A DNA stretch of 45,672 nt from Pelagibacteraceae bacterium AG-439-F23 (GTDB lineage: Bacteria > Pseudomonadota > Alphaproteobacteria > Pelagibacterales > Pelagibacteraceae), in the NCBI GenBank assembly GCA_003212415.1, contig QCPT01000012.1:1-45672 (forward strand), written 5' to 3'. Below are positions 1-10,010 of the stretch, in pieces. Positions within the stretch are counted from its first letter, which is position 1; every line of letters begins with the position of its first letter. Made by a program: the position numbers and the translations under genes. Under the pieces are notes generated by a model. That model was given only the letters and a program-made list of their open reading frames with translations, did no database searches and was not told where the DNA came from.

Positions 1-198
1 ACAACAATTTTAGATGCAAATATAACAACTTTAATTGCAGCTTTCATACTTTTTTTCATGGGTTCTGGTCCAATTAAAGGTTTTTCAATTACTTTAGGTA
101 TAGGAATTTTAACAACTTTATTTTCAGTATATTTTATAGCAAGATTGTTTACAGCATTTTTTGTAATCAAAAATAAAAATAAGGAAAAATTAATATAA
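1..198 (+). CDS. secD: SecD C-terminal fragment (cut by window start)
   Basis: The frame is open from base 1 to a TAA at 196-198 and encodes the last 65 residues of a protein whose start lies outside the window. The stretch includes [17 protein letters not shown], which matches the last transmembrane region of SecD, followed by a short lysine-rich tail. SecD works with SecF in the SecDF-YajC complex, which uses the proton gradient to help pull preproteins through SecYEG. The stop directly abuts the secF start at 199, the usual secD-secF operon order. Identification rests on these motifs plus the neighbour. Confidence 0.88.
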   Translation, partial: TTILDANITTLIAAFILFFMGSGPIKGFSITLGIGILTTLFSVYFIARLFTAFFVIKNKNKEKLI

Positions 199-1086
199 AT
201 GAAAAATATTCAATTTAATAAATTTTACAAACAATTTAATATTATTTCTTTAATATTTATTACAGCATCTTTAATTTTATTAATTTTTAAGGGTCTTAAT
301 TATGGAGTAGATTTTAAAGGCGGCACTTTGATAGAAATTAGAGCTGAACAGGGTTCTTCTAAAATATCTTCGATAAGAGATAGTTTTAATCAAATGAATC
401 TAGGAGATGTTTCTGTAAAAAATTTTGGAAACGAAACTGATTATATTGTCAAGTTTGAAAAACAAAATTCAAATGATCCAAAATTTATTGATAATATTAA
501 AAAAAAACTATCTAGTTCAATAGGAAATGTTGATTTTAGAAGAGTAGAAAATGTAGGTCCAAAAGTTAGTGCTGAGCTTCTTAAATCAGGAATAATAGCT
601 ATAGGTTTATCATTAACTGCAATGCTTTTATATATATGGGTAAGATTTGAGTGGCAATTTAGCTTAGGTGCAATTTTAGCGTTATTTCATGATGTAATTT
701 TAACTTTAGGTATATTTTCACTTTTTTCATTAGAAATTAACCTTTCAATTGTAGCAGCGGTATTAACAATAGTAGGTTATTCAATGAATGATACAGTTGT
801 AATTTTTGATCGTGTTAGAGAAAATTTAAAAAAATATTCAGATATTAAAATTTTTGAATTAACAAATATTTCTATTAATGAAACTTTATCTAGAACAATA
901 ATTACTTCTATGACTACACTTTTGGCTTTGTTATCAATTTATTTATTTGGAGGTGAAATTCTAAAAGGTTTTTCTTTAGCAATGATATTAGGTGTAATTT
1001 TTGGAACTTATTCTTCAATATATATAGCTAATCCAATATTAGTTAAGTTAAACGTTAGCCAAAAAACAATTTTAAAAGAAGAATAA
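199..1086 (+). CDS. secF: Protein translocase subunit SecF
   Basis: This 295-residue inner-membrane protein is the partner of SecD in proton-driven late-stage protein export. Family hallmarks are visible: an N-terminal membrane segment at about residues 14-30, the GVDFKGGT motif at 36-43 opening the periplasmic domain, the RRVENVGPKVS motif near 115-125, and the conserved GYSMNDTVVIFDRVREN region near residue 195. Length is normal for bacterial SecF. It begins at the base after the secD stop, so translation is probably coupled. It converges on the next gene with only 2 nt between the two stops, leaving no room for a terminator. Confidence 0.95.
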   Translation: MKNIQFNKFYKQFNIISLIFITASLILLIFKGLNYGVDFKGGTLIEIRAEQGSSKISSIRDSFNQMNLGDVSVKNFGNETDYIVKFEKQNSNDPKFIDNIKKKLSSSIGNVDFRRVENVGPKVSAELLKSGIIAIGLSLTAMLLYIWVRFEWQFSLGAILALFHDVILTLGIFSLFSLEINLSIVAAVLTIVGYSMNDTVVIFDRVRENLKKYSDIKIFELTNISINETLSRTIITSMTTLLALLSIYLFGGEILKGFSLAMILGVIFGTYSSIYIANPILVKLNVSQKTILKEE

Positions 1087-1088
1087 AA

Positions 1089-1691
1089 TTAATAAAGGTT
1101 TTGTGCTGCTACCATTGACAATAACATTGGTAGAGAAAGTAAAGTATTTGTTCTTGAGAATAACATTGCTTTTTTTGCAGACTTAGCTTTAAGATCGGGG
1201 TCGCAGTCCACAATTCCTAATGCTCTTTTTTGATTTGGCCATATTACAAACCAGACATTAAATGCCATAATTAAACCTAGCCACATACCAATTCCAATAG
1301 CCGTATTCTTTCCACCGCCTGAACCTATACCTAATGCTAGAGCCTGATGAACATAACCATTTAAATAAGCTAATATTAATCCAGATACTATAGTTAAAAG
1401 TGCAGCCCATCTAAACCAAAATAATGCCGAAGGAGCTATTACTTTTCCTATTGCTGGTTTTTGCTCATCCGGAATTTTTGCCATGTTGGGTATTTGAACA
1501 AAATTAAAATACCATAATAAACCGATCCACATGATAGCCACAACAACATGTATATATCTAAATAACCAACTCCAAAAAATTAGATCAAAATCAAACCCAC
1601 CGTTACTAAAATATAAACCTAAAAATAAAATTACTGATATACCAATAGAAACATGAACAGTTTTTGATAGTGACTGAAGAATCGATATCAT
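1089..1691 (-). CDS. PuuD/Urate_ox_N-type membrane protein, stand-alone domain
   Basis: A 200-residue polytopic membrane protein. Histidine- and tryptophan-rich helices such as FRYIHVVVAIMWIGLLWYFNFVQ (about residues 44-66; shown in part by RYIHVVVAIMW) and the segment FNVWFVIWPNQKRALG resemble the membrane domain of PuuD-type urate hydroxylases (Urate_ox_N). Full PuuD proteins also carry a C-terminal cytochrome c domain, and none is present here: there is no CxxCH motif and the frame ends at about 200 residues. It follows uvrA on the same strand after 32 nt. The conserved histidines suggest heme or metal binding in the membrane, but no purine-degradation gene is nearby, so the urate function is unproven. 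Family call moderate, function unknown. Confidence 0.7.
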   Translation of the reverse strand: MISILQSLSKTVHVSIGISVILFLGLYFSNGGFDFDLIFWSWLFRYIHVVVAIMWIGLLWYFNFVQIPNMAKIPDEQKPAIGKVIAPSALFWFRWAALLTIVSGLILAYLNGYVHQALALGIGSGGGKNTAIGIGMWLGLIMAFNVWFVIWPNQKRALGIVDCDPDLKAKSAKKAMLFSRTNTLLSLPMLLSMVAAQNLY

Positions 1692-1723
1692 ATTACTTAT
1701 TTTATACTAGATTTTAATTATTT

Positions 1724-4600
1724 TTAAGCAGTTTTTTTAAATTTTGTGTCTAGAAGAGGTTTTAAAAATTTGCCAGTATAACTGATATCAGATTTTGCAA
1801 TTTCTTCTGGTTTTCCTTCTGAGATTATATTTCCACCTTTAATACCGCCTTCTGGACCCATATCAACTATATAATCAGCTGTTTTAATAACATCTAAATT
1901 GTGTTCTATTACAACTACTGTATTTCCAGTTGCTACAAATGTGTGTAAAATTTCAAGTAATTTTTTTATATCATGTTGATGTAATCCAGTTGTAGGCTCA
2001 TCTAGAATATACATAGTTCTGCCTGTGGATCTTTTAGATAATTCTTTTGCCAATTTAATTCTTTGAGCTTCACCGCCTGATAGAGTGGTGGCTTGTTGTC
2101 CTATTTTTATATAACCAAGTCCAACCTTTTTTAATGTTAACAATTTAGTTTTAATATTTGAAATATTTTCGAAATACTCACAACCTTCATCTACTGTCAT
2201 ATTCAAAACATCTGCTATACTTTTGTTTTTGTATTTAATTTCCAATGTTTCTCTATTATATCTTGATCCTTTGCATTCATCACAAGTAATATAAACATCA
2301 GGAAGAAAATGCATTTCGTATGTAATTACTCCATCGCCCTCACAAGCTTCGCATCTTCCTCCTTTTACATTAAAAGAAAATCTTCCAGGTTTATAACCTC
2401 TTGTCTTTGATTCTGGTAAGTTTGTAAACCAATCTCTTATTGGACCAAATGCTCCCGTATATGTTGCCGGGTTAGATCTAGGAGTTCTGCCAATAGGTGA
2501 TTGATCAATATTTATAACTTTGTCAATTAATTCTATTCCTTTATAATTTCTAAAAGGTTTAGGAATTTTTCTAGATTTATTATTATTTAAAGTAAGATTT
2601 AGTGCATTATAGAGAGTTTGAAGTATTAATGTAGATTTACCGCTACCAGATACACCTGTAACACAAGTGAAATTTCCAATAGGAATTTTTAAATTAACAT
2701 TATTTAAATTATTTCCAGTAGCTCCTTGAATTTCTAAAAACCTTCCATTTTTTGCTATTCTTCTATTTTTTGGAATCGGTATAAAACTTTTATTTGATAA
2801 ATATCTTCCAGTAATACTATTAATATTATTTAAAATTTCTTTGTAATTACCTTGTGCAACAATTTCTCCCCCTTTGTTTCCAGCCTCAGGACCTAAATCA
2901 ATAATATGATCTGCATTAATCATTGTTTCAGTATCATGCTCTACAACAATAACCGTATTACCAAGGTCTCTTAATTTTTTTAAGGCATTGATTAATTTTA
3001 TATTATCTTTTTGATGCAAACCAATTGAAGGTTCATCTAATACATATAAAACTCCCGTTAAACCTGATCCTATTTGTGAAGCTAATCTTATTCTTTGTGC
3101 CTCTCCTCCTGATAAAGTTCCTGATTCTCTTGAAAGAGTTAAATAATTTAATCCAACATTAAGTAAAAAATCTAATCTTTCATTTATTTCTTTTAATATA
3201 TGTTGAGCTATTTTTAACTGTTTTTGATCCAAATTTATTTCGAGTGATTTAAACCACACTTTTGCATCGTAAATTGATTTTTGTGTAACTTCGCTAATAT
3301 TTAATTTATTTATTTTTACGCACAAAGCTTCGTCTTTAAGTCTATATCCATTGCATCTTTCACATTTGGTATCTGATTGATATTGTGAAATTTCTTCTCT
3401 TTTCCAATCACTATCTGTTTCTAAATATCTTCTCTCTAAATTATTAACTACACCTTCGAATGTTTTTTTGTGTGAATATTTTTCATAGCCATCATCATAT
3501 GAAAATTTAATTTCTTCATCGTCAGAACCAAATAATATTATATCTTTAATTTTCTTTGGTAATTTTGACCATTTTTCATTTAATGAAAATCCATAATGTT
3601 TCGCTAATGATGAAAGAGTTTGTGCATAATACATAGAAATAGATTTTGACCATGGTTCTATAGCTCCGTCAGCTATACTTTTTTTTTCATTTGGAACTAC
3701 TAGATTTGGATCAACATTTAATTTTATACCAATACCCTCACATTCTTCACAAGCTCCATAAGGACTATTAAAAGAAAATAATCTTGGTTCTATTTCTTCA
3801 ATAGTAAATCCGCTTTCTGGACATGCAAATTTTGTAGAAAATATTAAATTTTCAGTTTTTCGAAATTTCTTAGGCAATGTCTCATTTTCATATTCTACAA
3901 AGAGCAAACCATTTGCAAGATTTACTGCTGTTTCAACACTTTCAGCCAGTCTATTGCCTAAAGATGAATTAATTATAATTCTGTCTACAAGTATAGAAAT
4001 GTCATGTTTTATTTTTTTATTTAATTCTGGAGCTTTATCAATTTCATAAAGTTTATTATCAATTTTAATTTTTCTAAAACCTCTTTTTTTGTAGCTTAAT
4101 ATTTCTTTTTTATATTCACCTTTTCGACCTCTAACAATCGGAGCATAAAGAAAAATGGTAGATTTTTTTGGAAGCTCTTTAATTCTATCTACAATTTGAC
4201 TTATAGTTTGAGAGGTAATAGGTTTACCAGTAAATGGTGAGTAGGGTATACCTGCTCTTGCATATAGTACTCTCATATAATCGTAAATTTCAGTTACAGT
4301 TGCAACAGTTGATCTAGGATTCTTTGAAGTATTTTTTTGTTCAATCGATATAGCTGGACTTAATCCTTCAATTAAGTCAACATTTGGCTTTTTCATTTTA
4401 TCTAAAAATTGTCTTGCATAAGCTGAAAGACTTTCAACATATCTTCTTTGTCCCTCTGCATATATTGTATCAAAAGCTAATGAAGATTTTCCTGATCCAG
4501 ATAGACCTGTAATTACAACAAATTTGTCTTTAGGTATTTCTAAAGAAATATTCTTTAAATTGTGCTCTTTTGCCCCTTTAATAACTATCTTTTTAAGCAT
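1724..4600 (-). CDS. uvrA: Excinuclease ABC subunit A
   Basis: UvrA (958 residues) is the damage-sensing ATPase of nucleotide excision repair; it loads UvrB onto lesions. Both ABC modules are complete. The first Walker A is [10 protein letters not shown] at residues 31-40 and the second ([10 protein letters not shown]) lies near residue 650. ABC signatures LSGGEAQRI occur near residues 500 and 840, the latter followed by [11 protein letters not shown]. Zinc-binding cysteine pairs are kept at about 258-285 (CPESGF, CEEC) and 750-780 ([12 protein letters not shown]). Length is typical. The gene diverges from ssb across 82 nt, a common alphaproteobacterial arrangement. I see no GTTC-N7-GTTC SOS operator in that gap. 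Confidence 0.97.
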   Translation of the reverse strand: MLKKIVIKGAKEHNLKNISLEIPKDKFVVITGLSGSGKSSLAFDTIYAEGQRRYVESLSAYARQFLDKMKKPNVDLIEGLSPAISIEQKNTSKNPRSTVATVTEIYDYMRVLYARAGIPYSPFTGKPITSQTISQIVDRIKELPKKSTIFLYAPIVRGRKGEYKKEILSYKKRGFRKIKIDNKLYEIDKAPELNKKIKHDISILVDRIIINSSLGNRLAESVETAVNLANGLLFVEYENETLPKKFRKTENLIFSTKFACPESGFTIEEIEPRLFSFNSPYGACEECEGIGIKLNVDPNLVVPNEKKSIADGAIEPWSKSISMYYAQTLSSLAKHYGFSLNEKWSKLPKKIKDIILFGSDDEEIKFSYDDGYEKYSHKKTFEGVVNNLERRYLETDSDWKREEISQYQSDTKCERCNGYRLKDEALCVKINKLNISEVTQKSIYDAKVWFKSLEINLDQKQLKIAQHILKEINERLDFLLNVGLNYLTLSRESGTLSGGEAQRIRLASQIGSGLTGVLYVLDEPSIGLHQKDNIKLINALKKLRDLGNTVIVVEHDTETMINADHIIDLGPEAGNKGGEIVAQGNYKEILNNINSITGRYLSNKSFIPIPKNRRIAKNGRFLEIQGATGNNLNNVNLKIPIGNFTCVTGVSGSGKSTLILQTLYNALNLTLNNNKSRKIPKPFRNYKGIELIDKVINIDQSPIGRTPRSNPATYTGAFGPIRDWFTNLPESKTRGYKPGRFSFNVKGGRCEACEGDGVITYEMHFLPDVYITCDECKGSRYNRETLEIKYKNKSIADVLNMTVDEGCEYFENISNIKTKLLTLKKVGLGYIKIGQQATTLSGGEAQRIKLAKELSKRSTGRTMYILDEPTTGLHQHDIKKLLEILHTFVATGNTVVVIEHNLDVIKTADYIVDMGPEGGIKGGNIISEGKPEEIAKSDISYTGKFLKPLLDTKFKKTA

Positions 4601-4627
4601 AATTTTTGTTGCTTTAAATTAATAAAA

Positions 4628-4656
4628 TTAATATTCAACATAAATAATGTTATAAT
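4628..4656 (+). promoter_or_regulatory. Predicted sigma70-type promoter for ssb-gyrA
   Basis: In the uvrA/ssb divergent gap a perfect -10 hexamer, TATAAT, lies at 4651-4656. It is preceded, 17 nt upstream, by TTAATA at 4628-4633, which matches 4 of 6 bases of the -35 consensus. Transcription would start near 4663, about 20 nt before the ssb ATG. Chance matches are common in DNA this AT-rich, so confidence is moderate. Confidence 0.45.
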
Positions 4657-4682
4657 TAAACATATCAAAATTTTAAATTATT

Positions 4683-5132
4683 ATGGCAGGAAGTTTAAAT
4701 AAAGTACTTTTAATTGGTCGATTAGGCGCAGATCCAGAAATTAAACAAATGGTTAATGGGAAAAGCGTAGCAAGATTGAGCCTTGCGACAAGCCAATCAT
4801 GGAAAGACAAAACTACTGGTGAAAAAAAAGAAAAAACTGAATGGCACCGTATAGTTGTGTTTAATGAAGGTTTGGTTAATGTAGTTCAGCAATATTTAAA
4901 AAAAGGAGCTCAAATATATATTGAAGGTCAACTGTCTACACGTAAATGGAAAGATGAGAAAACAGGACAAGATAAGTATTCTACAGAAATTCTAATTCAG
5001 GGTTACAATTCATCTTTAACAATGCTTGGTGGAAGTTCTCAAAATAATATTTCATCTCAAGACACCAACCAAAATATTGAAAGTAATAATCCTGCTAATC
5101 AAAACGATTTGGATGATGATATTCCATTTTAG
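4683..5132 (+). CDS. ssb: Single-stranded DNA-binding protein
   Basis: SSB (149 residues) coats single-stranded DNA in replication, recombination and repair. The N-terminal OB fold spans about residues 1-110, opening with [16 protein letters not shown] and containing the typical WHRIVVF and [11 protein letters not shown] strands. A glutamine/asparagine-rich linker follows, and the acidic tip DDDIPF at the extreme C-terminus is the docking peptide for replication and repair partners such as RecG, which is also encoded in this window. It lies 5 nt upstream of gyrA, so the two are probably cotranscribed. Confidence 0.96.
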   Translation: MAGSLNKVLLIGRLGADPEIKQMVNGKSVARLSLATSQSWKDKTTGEKKEKTEWHRIVVFNEGLVNVVQQYLKKGAQIYIEGQLSTRKWKDEKTGQDKYSTEILIQGYNSSLTMLGGSSQNNISSQDTNQNIESNNPANQNDLDDDIPF

Positions 5133-5137
5133 TTTTT

Positions 5138-7714
5138 ATGCAAAAAGAACAAATTACTAAAAATACAAATATTAAACCTATCTCAATGTATGATGAGATG
5201 AGTTCATCTTATCTCTCATATGCAATGAGTGTAATAATAAGCAGAGCTTTACCGGATATAAGAGATGGATTAAAACCTGTTCATAGAAGAATTTTATATG
5301 CAATGCATAAAGGTGGGTTTGATTGGTCAAAACAGTTTAGAAAATCAGCAAGAATAGTCGGTGATGTAATTGGTAAGTATCATCCTCACGGTGATCAAGC
5401 AGTTTATGATGCATTAGTGAGAATGGTTCAGGATTTTTCTATGAGCTTACCTTTAATTGACGGACAAGGAAATTTTGGTTCAATTGACGGAGACCCGCCT
5501 GCTGCAATGAGATATACCGAAACAAGACTTGCAAAAATTTCACAATATTTAATTGAAGATATAGAAAAAGAAACTGTATCTTTTAAAAGTAATTATGACG
5601 AAACCGAATACGAACCTAATGTTCTTCCTGCACAATATCCAAATTTATTAGTCAATGGAGCTGGAGGTATAGCGGTGGGAATGGCAACAAGTATACCTCC
5701 ACATAACCTTGGCGAGGTTATTGATGGTACTTTGGCGCTAATAAAAAATAAAGATATAAAAATTAAAGAATTAATGAAATTAATTCCTGGTCCAGATTTT
5801 CCAACTGGAGGAATAATAATTGGTAAAGATATTATTAAACAAGGTTATAAAAGTGGAAGAGGTTCTTTTAAAATAAGAGGCGAAATAACTGTTGAAAACT
5901 TAAAAAATGGTAAAGATAGATTGGTAATCACATCAATACCCTATCAAATTAACAAGTCTAATCTTAATGAAAGAATTGCTGAATTGGTTAGGGAAAAGAA
6001 AATTGAAGGTATAAGTGATATTAGGGATGAATCCAATAGAGAAGGAATTAGAGTAGCGATAGATCTTAGAAGAAGCGTTGAACCAGAAACAGTTAAAAGA
6101 CAATTATATAAATATACATCAATTGAAAGCTCATTTGGATTTAATAGTCTTGCAATTGTAGATAATAAACCCAAAACGTGCAACCTAAAAGATTTTTTAG
6201 AAAATTTTTTAAAATTTAGAGAAGATGTTGTAATTAAAAAAACTAAATATGATTTAAAAAAAGCAGAAAATAGAGCACACATTTTAGTAGGTTTGTCTGT
6301 AAGCGTTGAAAATATTGATAAAATAATTAAAATTATTAGATCATCTAAAAATCCAGATGATGCAAAAAACTCTTTAATAAAAACTAAGTGGAGAATAATT
6401 AAATCTTCAAAATTAATAAAGCTTGTTGATAGTAAAAATTATAAAAACTTGTACAGCTTATCAACTGAACAAGTTACTTCAATTTTAGAATTAAGATTAC
6501 AAAAATTAACAGCTCTTGGGATAAATGAAATTGAAGTTGAACTAAAAAAATTGGCCGACTTAATTGTTAATTACAAAAAAATAATTAATTCAAAAAATGA
6601 ATTATTGAAAGTAATAAGTAGTGATCTTCAATCTATTAAAGAAAAATTTTCTTTCCCCAGAAGAACAAAAATAATTGACGCAATATTAAATTATGACATA
6701 GAGGAAACAATACACAAAGAAGCTGTAATAATCACAATTACTCTACAAGGTTATATAAAAAGAGGAGCTTTAAGTAACGTAAAACAACAAAAAAGAGGGG
6801 GGAAAGGAAAAGCTGGTATAAAAACTAGAGATGAAGACTCCGTAGTTCAAACACTTTCTGTAAATACGCATACTTCTGTTTTGTTTTTTTCAACACAAGG
6901 TTTGGCTTACAAGATTAAAGCTTGGAAAATACCAGAAGGGTCATCAACATCAAAAGGCAAATCTCTATTTAATATATTACCACTGAAAAATCACCAATCT
7001 ATAAGTTCAATAATGCCTTTTCCAGATGACAATGTAGATAAAAAAAATATGCATATAATTTTTGCTACTAGCAAAGGGAAAATTAGAAAAAATAATTTAG
7101 AAGATTTTACTTCAATAAATGCATCTGGAAAAATTGCTATGAAGCTTGATAATGATGATATAATCATTGGTGTTAAAATATGCAAAGATGATCAAGATAT
7201 TATTTTAAACACAAAGTTAGGAAAATGTATAAGATTTGAATCAAAAAAATTAAGAGTATTTAAAGGTAGATCTTCAAAAGGCATAAGAGGTATTAATTTA
7301 GCTGAAAATGATCATATAGTCTCTTTATCTATAATAGACCATGATCAAAAAAGAACTAATAAAAATAATAAAGATTCTAAATCTGAACATTTTGCAAAAG
7401 AAAAATTTATATTGTCAATTACTGAAAATGGATATGGAAAAAGAACTTCACATTATGATTTTAGAGTTACAAATAGAGGTGGAAAAGGAATAATAGGAAT
7501 AGTTAATTCTTCAAGAAATGGCAATGTTTCTTCTTCTTTCCCCGTATTTGAAGGCGATCAAATACTTATATCTACTAATAAAGGTAGGGTTATAAGAACA
7601 TCGGTTAAAGAAATTAGAGTGGCAGGAAGAAACACTCAAGGAGTTAGAATAATTAAGTTATCTGGTGATGAAAAAGTTGTTTCAGCTATTAAACTTGATG
7701 ATAATCTTATCTAA
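5138..7714 (+). CDS. gyrA: DNA gyrase subunit A
   Basis: GyrA (858 residues) is the DNA-cleaving and strand-wrapping subunit of gyrase, which introduces negative supercoils together with GyrB. The N-terminus has the [18 protein letters not shown] signature. The active-site tyrosine sits in RYTETR at about residue 125. The GyrA box QKRGGKG near residue 552 opens the C-terminal beta-pinwheel and distinguishes this protein from ParC. The quinolone-resistance region near [17 protein letters not shown] looks wild type. It follows ssb by 5 nt and overlaps the coaD start by one base (TAATG). Confidence 0.97.
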   Translation: MQKEQITKNTNIKPISMYDEMSSSYLSYAMSVIISRALPDIRDGLKPVHRRILYAMHKGGFDWSKQFRKSARIVGDVIGKYHPHGDQAVYDALVRMVQDFSMSLPLIDGQGNFGSIDGDPPAAMRYTETRLAKISQYLIEDIEKETVSFKSNYDETEYEPNVLPAQYPNLLVNGAGGIAVGMATSIPPHNLGEVIDGTLALIKNKDIKIKELMKLIPGPDFPTGGIIIGKDIIKQGYKSGRGSFKIRGEITVENLKNGKDRLVITSIPYQINKSNLNERIAELVREKKIEGISDIRDESNREGIRVAIDLRRSVEPETVKRQLYKYTSIESSFGFNSLAIVDNKPKTCNLKDFLENFLKFREDVVIKKTKYDLKKAENRAHILVGLSVSVENIDKIIKIIRSSKNPDDAKNSLIKTKWRIIKSSKLIKLVDSKNYKNLYSLSTEQVTSILELRLQKLTALGINEIEVELKKLADLIVNYKKIINSKNELLKVISSDLQSIKEKFSFPRRTKIIDAILNYDIEETIHKEAVIITITLQGYIKRGALSNVKQQKRGGKGKAGIKTRDEDSVVQTLSVNTHTSVLFFSTQGLAYKIKAWKIPEGSSTSKGKSLFNILPLKNHQSISSIMPFPDDNVDKKNMHIIFATSKGKIRKNNLEDFTSINASGKIAMKLDNDDIIIGVKICKDDQDIILNTKLGKCIRFESKKLRVFKGRSSKGIRGINLAENDHIVSLSIIDHDQKRTNKNNKDSKSEHFAKEKFILSITENGYGKRTSHYDFRVTNRGGKGIIGIVNSSRNGNVSSSFPVFEGDQILISTNKGRVIRTSVKEIRVAGRNTQGVRIIKLSGDEKVVSAIKLDDNLI

Positions 7715-8208
7715 TGAAAAATATAGCAATTTATCCTGGAACCTTTGACCCTATTACTTTTGGACATATAGATGTAATTGAAAAAGCATTAAAATTATTT
7801 GACAGTGTTGTAGTAGGAATTTCGGACGGAAATCAAAAAAATTTTTTATTCTCTATTCAAGAAAGAGTGGAAATTGTGCAAAGAGCTATTTTTAAAGATT
7901 TAAAATTTAAAAAAAATAAAATTAAAATAATCACATTTAATTCTTTAACAACAGAACTTTGTAAAAAGCATAATTCAAATGTAATACTAAGAGGTCTAAG
8001 AGCTGTATCAGATTTTGAATATGAGTTTCAATTAGCTGGAATGAATAGAAAACTTAATAACAAAATAGAAACAATTTTTCTTATGTCAAATCTTGAAAAT
8101 CAAATTATATCTTCACGATTTGTTAAAGAAATTGCACAACATAAAGGTGATCTAAAACAATTTACTACGAAAAGTACAATTAAATCTTTACAAAAAATTT
8201 ATGCTTAA
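7714..8208 (+). CDS. coaD: Phosphopantetheine adenylyltransferase
   Basis: CoaD (164 residues) transfers AMP from ATP to 4'-phosphopantetheine, giving dephospho-CoA, the penultimate step of coenzyme A synthesis. The nucleotidyltransferase signature YPGTFDPITFGHIDVI starts at about residue 7 and contains the TxGH motif (TFGH). The conserved LRGLRAVSDFEYEFQLAGMN block and the later ISSRFVKEIA motif are present. Length is standard. It sits between gyrA (1-nt overlap) and ppi (8-nt overlap), matching the gyrA-coaD-ppi order of other alphaproteobacteria, which implies cotranscription. Confidence 0.96.
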   Translation: MKNIAIYPGTFDPITFGHIDVIEKALKLFDSVVVGISDGNQKNFLFSIQERVEIVQRAIFKDLKFKKNKIKIITFNSLTTELCKKHNSNVILRGLRAVSDFEYEFQLAGMNRKLNNKIETIFLMSNLENQIISSRFVKEIAQHKGDLKQFTTKSTIKSLQKIYA

Positions 8209-8761
8209 ATTTTTTAAAATAATTTTTTATTTAATTTTAATTTTAACTAATAATTTATATGCAAAGGAGAATATAATGATATTAAAACTTAAGGATGGTG
8301 ATGTAAAAATTGAAATGTTTCCAGATGTGGCTCCAAATCATGTTAAAAGAATAACCGAATTAGCAAACAATGGAAAATATGATAATGTTGTTTTTCATAG
8401 AGTTATAGATGGTTTTATGGCTCAAACTGGAGATGTTAAGTTTGGTAACTCTAATTCAAAAGATTTTGATTTAAGAAGAGCTGGAATGGGTGGATCTGAT
8501 TTACCAGATTTAAAACAAGAATTTAATGATGTTCCGCATGAAAGAGGAACACTTTCTATGGCTAGATCATCAGATCCCGATAGTGCTAATAGTCAATTTT
8601 TTATTTGTTTTGCTCAAGCATCATTTTTAGATAGACAGTATACTGTTTTTGGTAAAGTTATCGAAGGTATGGAATTTATTGATATGATTAAAAAAGGTGA
8701 TAGCAATGACAATGGTTCTGTTTCTGAACCTGACAAAATAATAAGCTTTAAATCTAAATAA
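8201..8761 (+). CDS. Cyclophilin-type peptidyl-prolyl isomerase, possible dual start
   Basis: A 186-residue cyclophilin that speeds cis-trans isomerisation of X-Pro bonds. The core is clear: VFHRVIDGFMAQTGD, then ERGTLSMARSSDPDSANSQF, then a conserved FLDRQYTVFGKVIEGM block. The first 21 residues form a hydrophobic signal peptide with a plausible cleavage after LYA, so the long form should be periplasmic. An in-frame ATG at 8276 (Met26) is preceded, 6 nt upstream, by AAGGAG at 8264-8269, a much better ribosome binding site than most here, and would give a 161-residue cytoplasmic form. Rhizobia keep separate secreted and cytosolic ppi genes at this locus. The long start overlaps coaD by 8 nt. 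Confidence 0.93.
   Translation: MLKFFKIIFYLILILTNNLYAKENIMILKLKDGDVKIEMFPDVAPNHVKRITELANNGKYDNVVFHRVIDGFMAQTGDVKFGNSNSKDFDLRRAGMGGSDLPDLKQEFNDVPHERGTLSMARSSDPDSANSQFFICFAQASFLDRQYTVFGKVIEGMEFIDMIKKGDSNDNGSVSEPDKIISFKSK
8264..8278 (+). promoter_or_regulatory. Strong internal Shine-Dalgarno and start codon in ppi
   Basis: AAGGAG at 8264-8269 lies 6 nt before the ATG at 8276-8278, in frame with the ppi gene. The motif is spelled by the codons AAG GAG (Lys-Glu), whereas this AT-rich genome normally uses AAA and GAA. That fits selection for the ribosome site rather than for the amino acids alone. Confidence 0.6.
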
Positions 8762-8770
8762 CAATAATGA

Positions 8771-9883
8771 ATGGCATTAAAAAAATTTAATTTTAATGTT
8801 AAATATACTGAAAATTATTCAAGAGTAGGACTTATAGAGACACATAGGGGAACAATAAATACACCTGCATTTATGCCTGTTGGTACACAAGCAACTGTTA
8901 AAGGTGCCTTTATCGATGACATTGTTAAAACAGGAAGTGAAATAATACTTTCAAACACCTATCACTTAATGATTAGACCTGGTGTTGATAGAATATCGGT
9001 AGTAGGAGGTCTACATGAATTTATGAATTGTAGTTTACCTATATTAACAGACTCTGGCGGTTTCCAAGTCATGTCACTTTCTAAACTTAATAAGATTGAT
9101 AGAGAAAAGGGTGCTATATTCCAATCTCATATTGATGGAAAAAAATATATTTTAAGTCCAGAAGAAAGTATACGTATTCAAAAATCTTTAAATTCTGACA
9201 TTGTTATGGTTATGGACGAATGTCCAAAAAAAACTATAGATTATAATAAGATTAAAAAATCTATGGAACTATCTATGGAATGGGCTCAAAGATCTAAAAA
9301 TGAATTTGGTTTAATTCCACACAAAGCTCTTTTTGGCATAGTTCAAGGAGGACTATTTGATGATTTAAGAAATAATTCATTAGAAAGTTTAATCAATATT
9401 GATTTTGATGGTTACGCAATAGGAGGTTTGGCAGTTGGTGATACGCAAGAAGAGATGTTTAAAGTACTTGATAATTTAATGCAACATATGCCTAAAGATA
9501 AACCAAGATATTTAATGGGCGTAGGAACTCCATCAGATATATTGGGTGCAGTTAAAAGAGGTGTAGATATGTTCGATTGTGTTTTGCCTACTAGATCTGG
9601 ACGAACAGGATTGGCTTTTACTTGGAATGGTAGAGTTCAAATAAGAAATTCTAAGAATCAAAATGACAATACTCCACTTGATTTAAATATTTCAAAATTT
9701 AATTTAAATAAATATTCAAAAAATTATTTAAATCACCTATTTAATACAAATGAAATGTTGGCTTCTATGATACTTACTCTGAATAATATCAATTTTTATC
9801 AAGAATTAATGTTTGAAATTAGAAAAAATATAAAAAATGGAACTTTTGATGAATTCCATAATAAGTATATTAATTTATTATAA
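8771..9883 (+). CDS. tgt: Queuine tRNA-ribosyltransferase, lacking the zinc site
   Basis: TGT (370 residues) swaps guanine-34 of GUN-anticodon tRNAs for preQ1 on the path to queuosine. The TIM-barrel motifs are intact: MPVGTQATVKG, TDSGGFQVMSL with the base-catalytic Asp, GGLAVGD typical of bacterial preQ1-specific enzymes, and MFDCVLPTRSGRTG with the nucleophilic Asp near residue 270. The C-terminal zinc segment is different. Where the family has PLD..C.C..C, this protein reads PLDLNISKFNLNKYSKN, and the later His before the YYQ motif is Asn (NNINFYQ), so all four ligands are gone. queA, often next to tgt, is not here. It starts 9 nt after ppi. Confidence 0.93.
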   Translation: MALKKFNFNVKYTENYSRVGLIETHRGTINTPAFMPVGTQATVKGAFIDDIVKTGSEIILSNTYHLMIRPGVDRISVVGGLHEFMNCSLPILTDSGGFQVMSLSKLNKIDREKGAIFQSHIDGKKYILSPEESIRIQKSLNSDIVMVMDECPKKTIDYNKIKKSMELSMEWAQRSKNEFGLIPHKALFGIVQGGLFDDLRNNSLESLINIDFDGYAIGGLAVGDTQEEMFKVLDNLMQHMPKDKPRYLMGVGTPSDILGAVKRGVDMFDCVLPTRSGRTGLAFTWNGRVQIRNSKNQNDNTPLDLNISKFNLNKYSKNYLNHLFNTNEMLASMILTLNNINFYQELMFEIRKNIKNGTFDEFHNKYINLL

Positions 9884-9893
9884 TTTTTTTACA

Positions 9894-9921
9894 TTGAAAA
9901 ATATAAAAAAATCAATATAAA
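9894..9921 (+). promoter_or_regulatory. Predicted promoter of tRNA-Lys
   Basis: TTGAAA at 9894-9899 (5 of 6 to the -35 consensus) and TATAAA at 9916-9921 (5 of 6 to -10) are separated by 16 nt. They place a start site a few bases before the tRNA at 9932. Position and spacing are good for a stable-RNA promoter. Confidence 0.5.
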
Positions 9922-9931
9922 ACACGACGTT

Positions 9932-10007
<76 letters not shown>

Positions 10008-10010
10008 AAT

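Noticed and set aside
4601-4682. SOS operator between uvrA and ssb
   Set aside because: No GTTC-N7-GTTC or CTGT-type palindrome is present in the gap.
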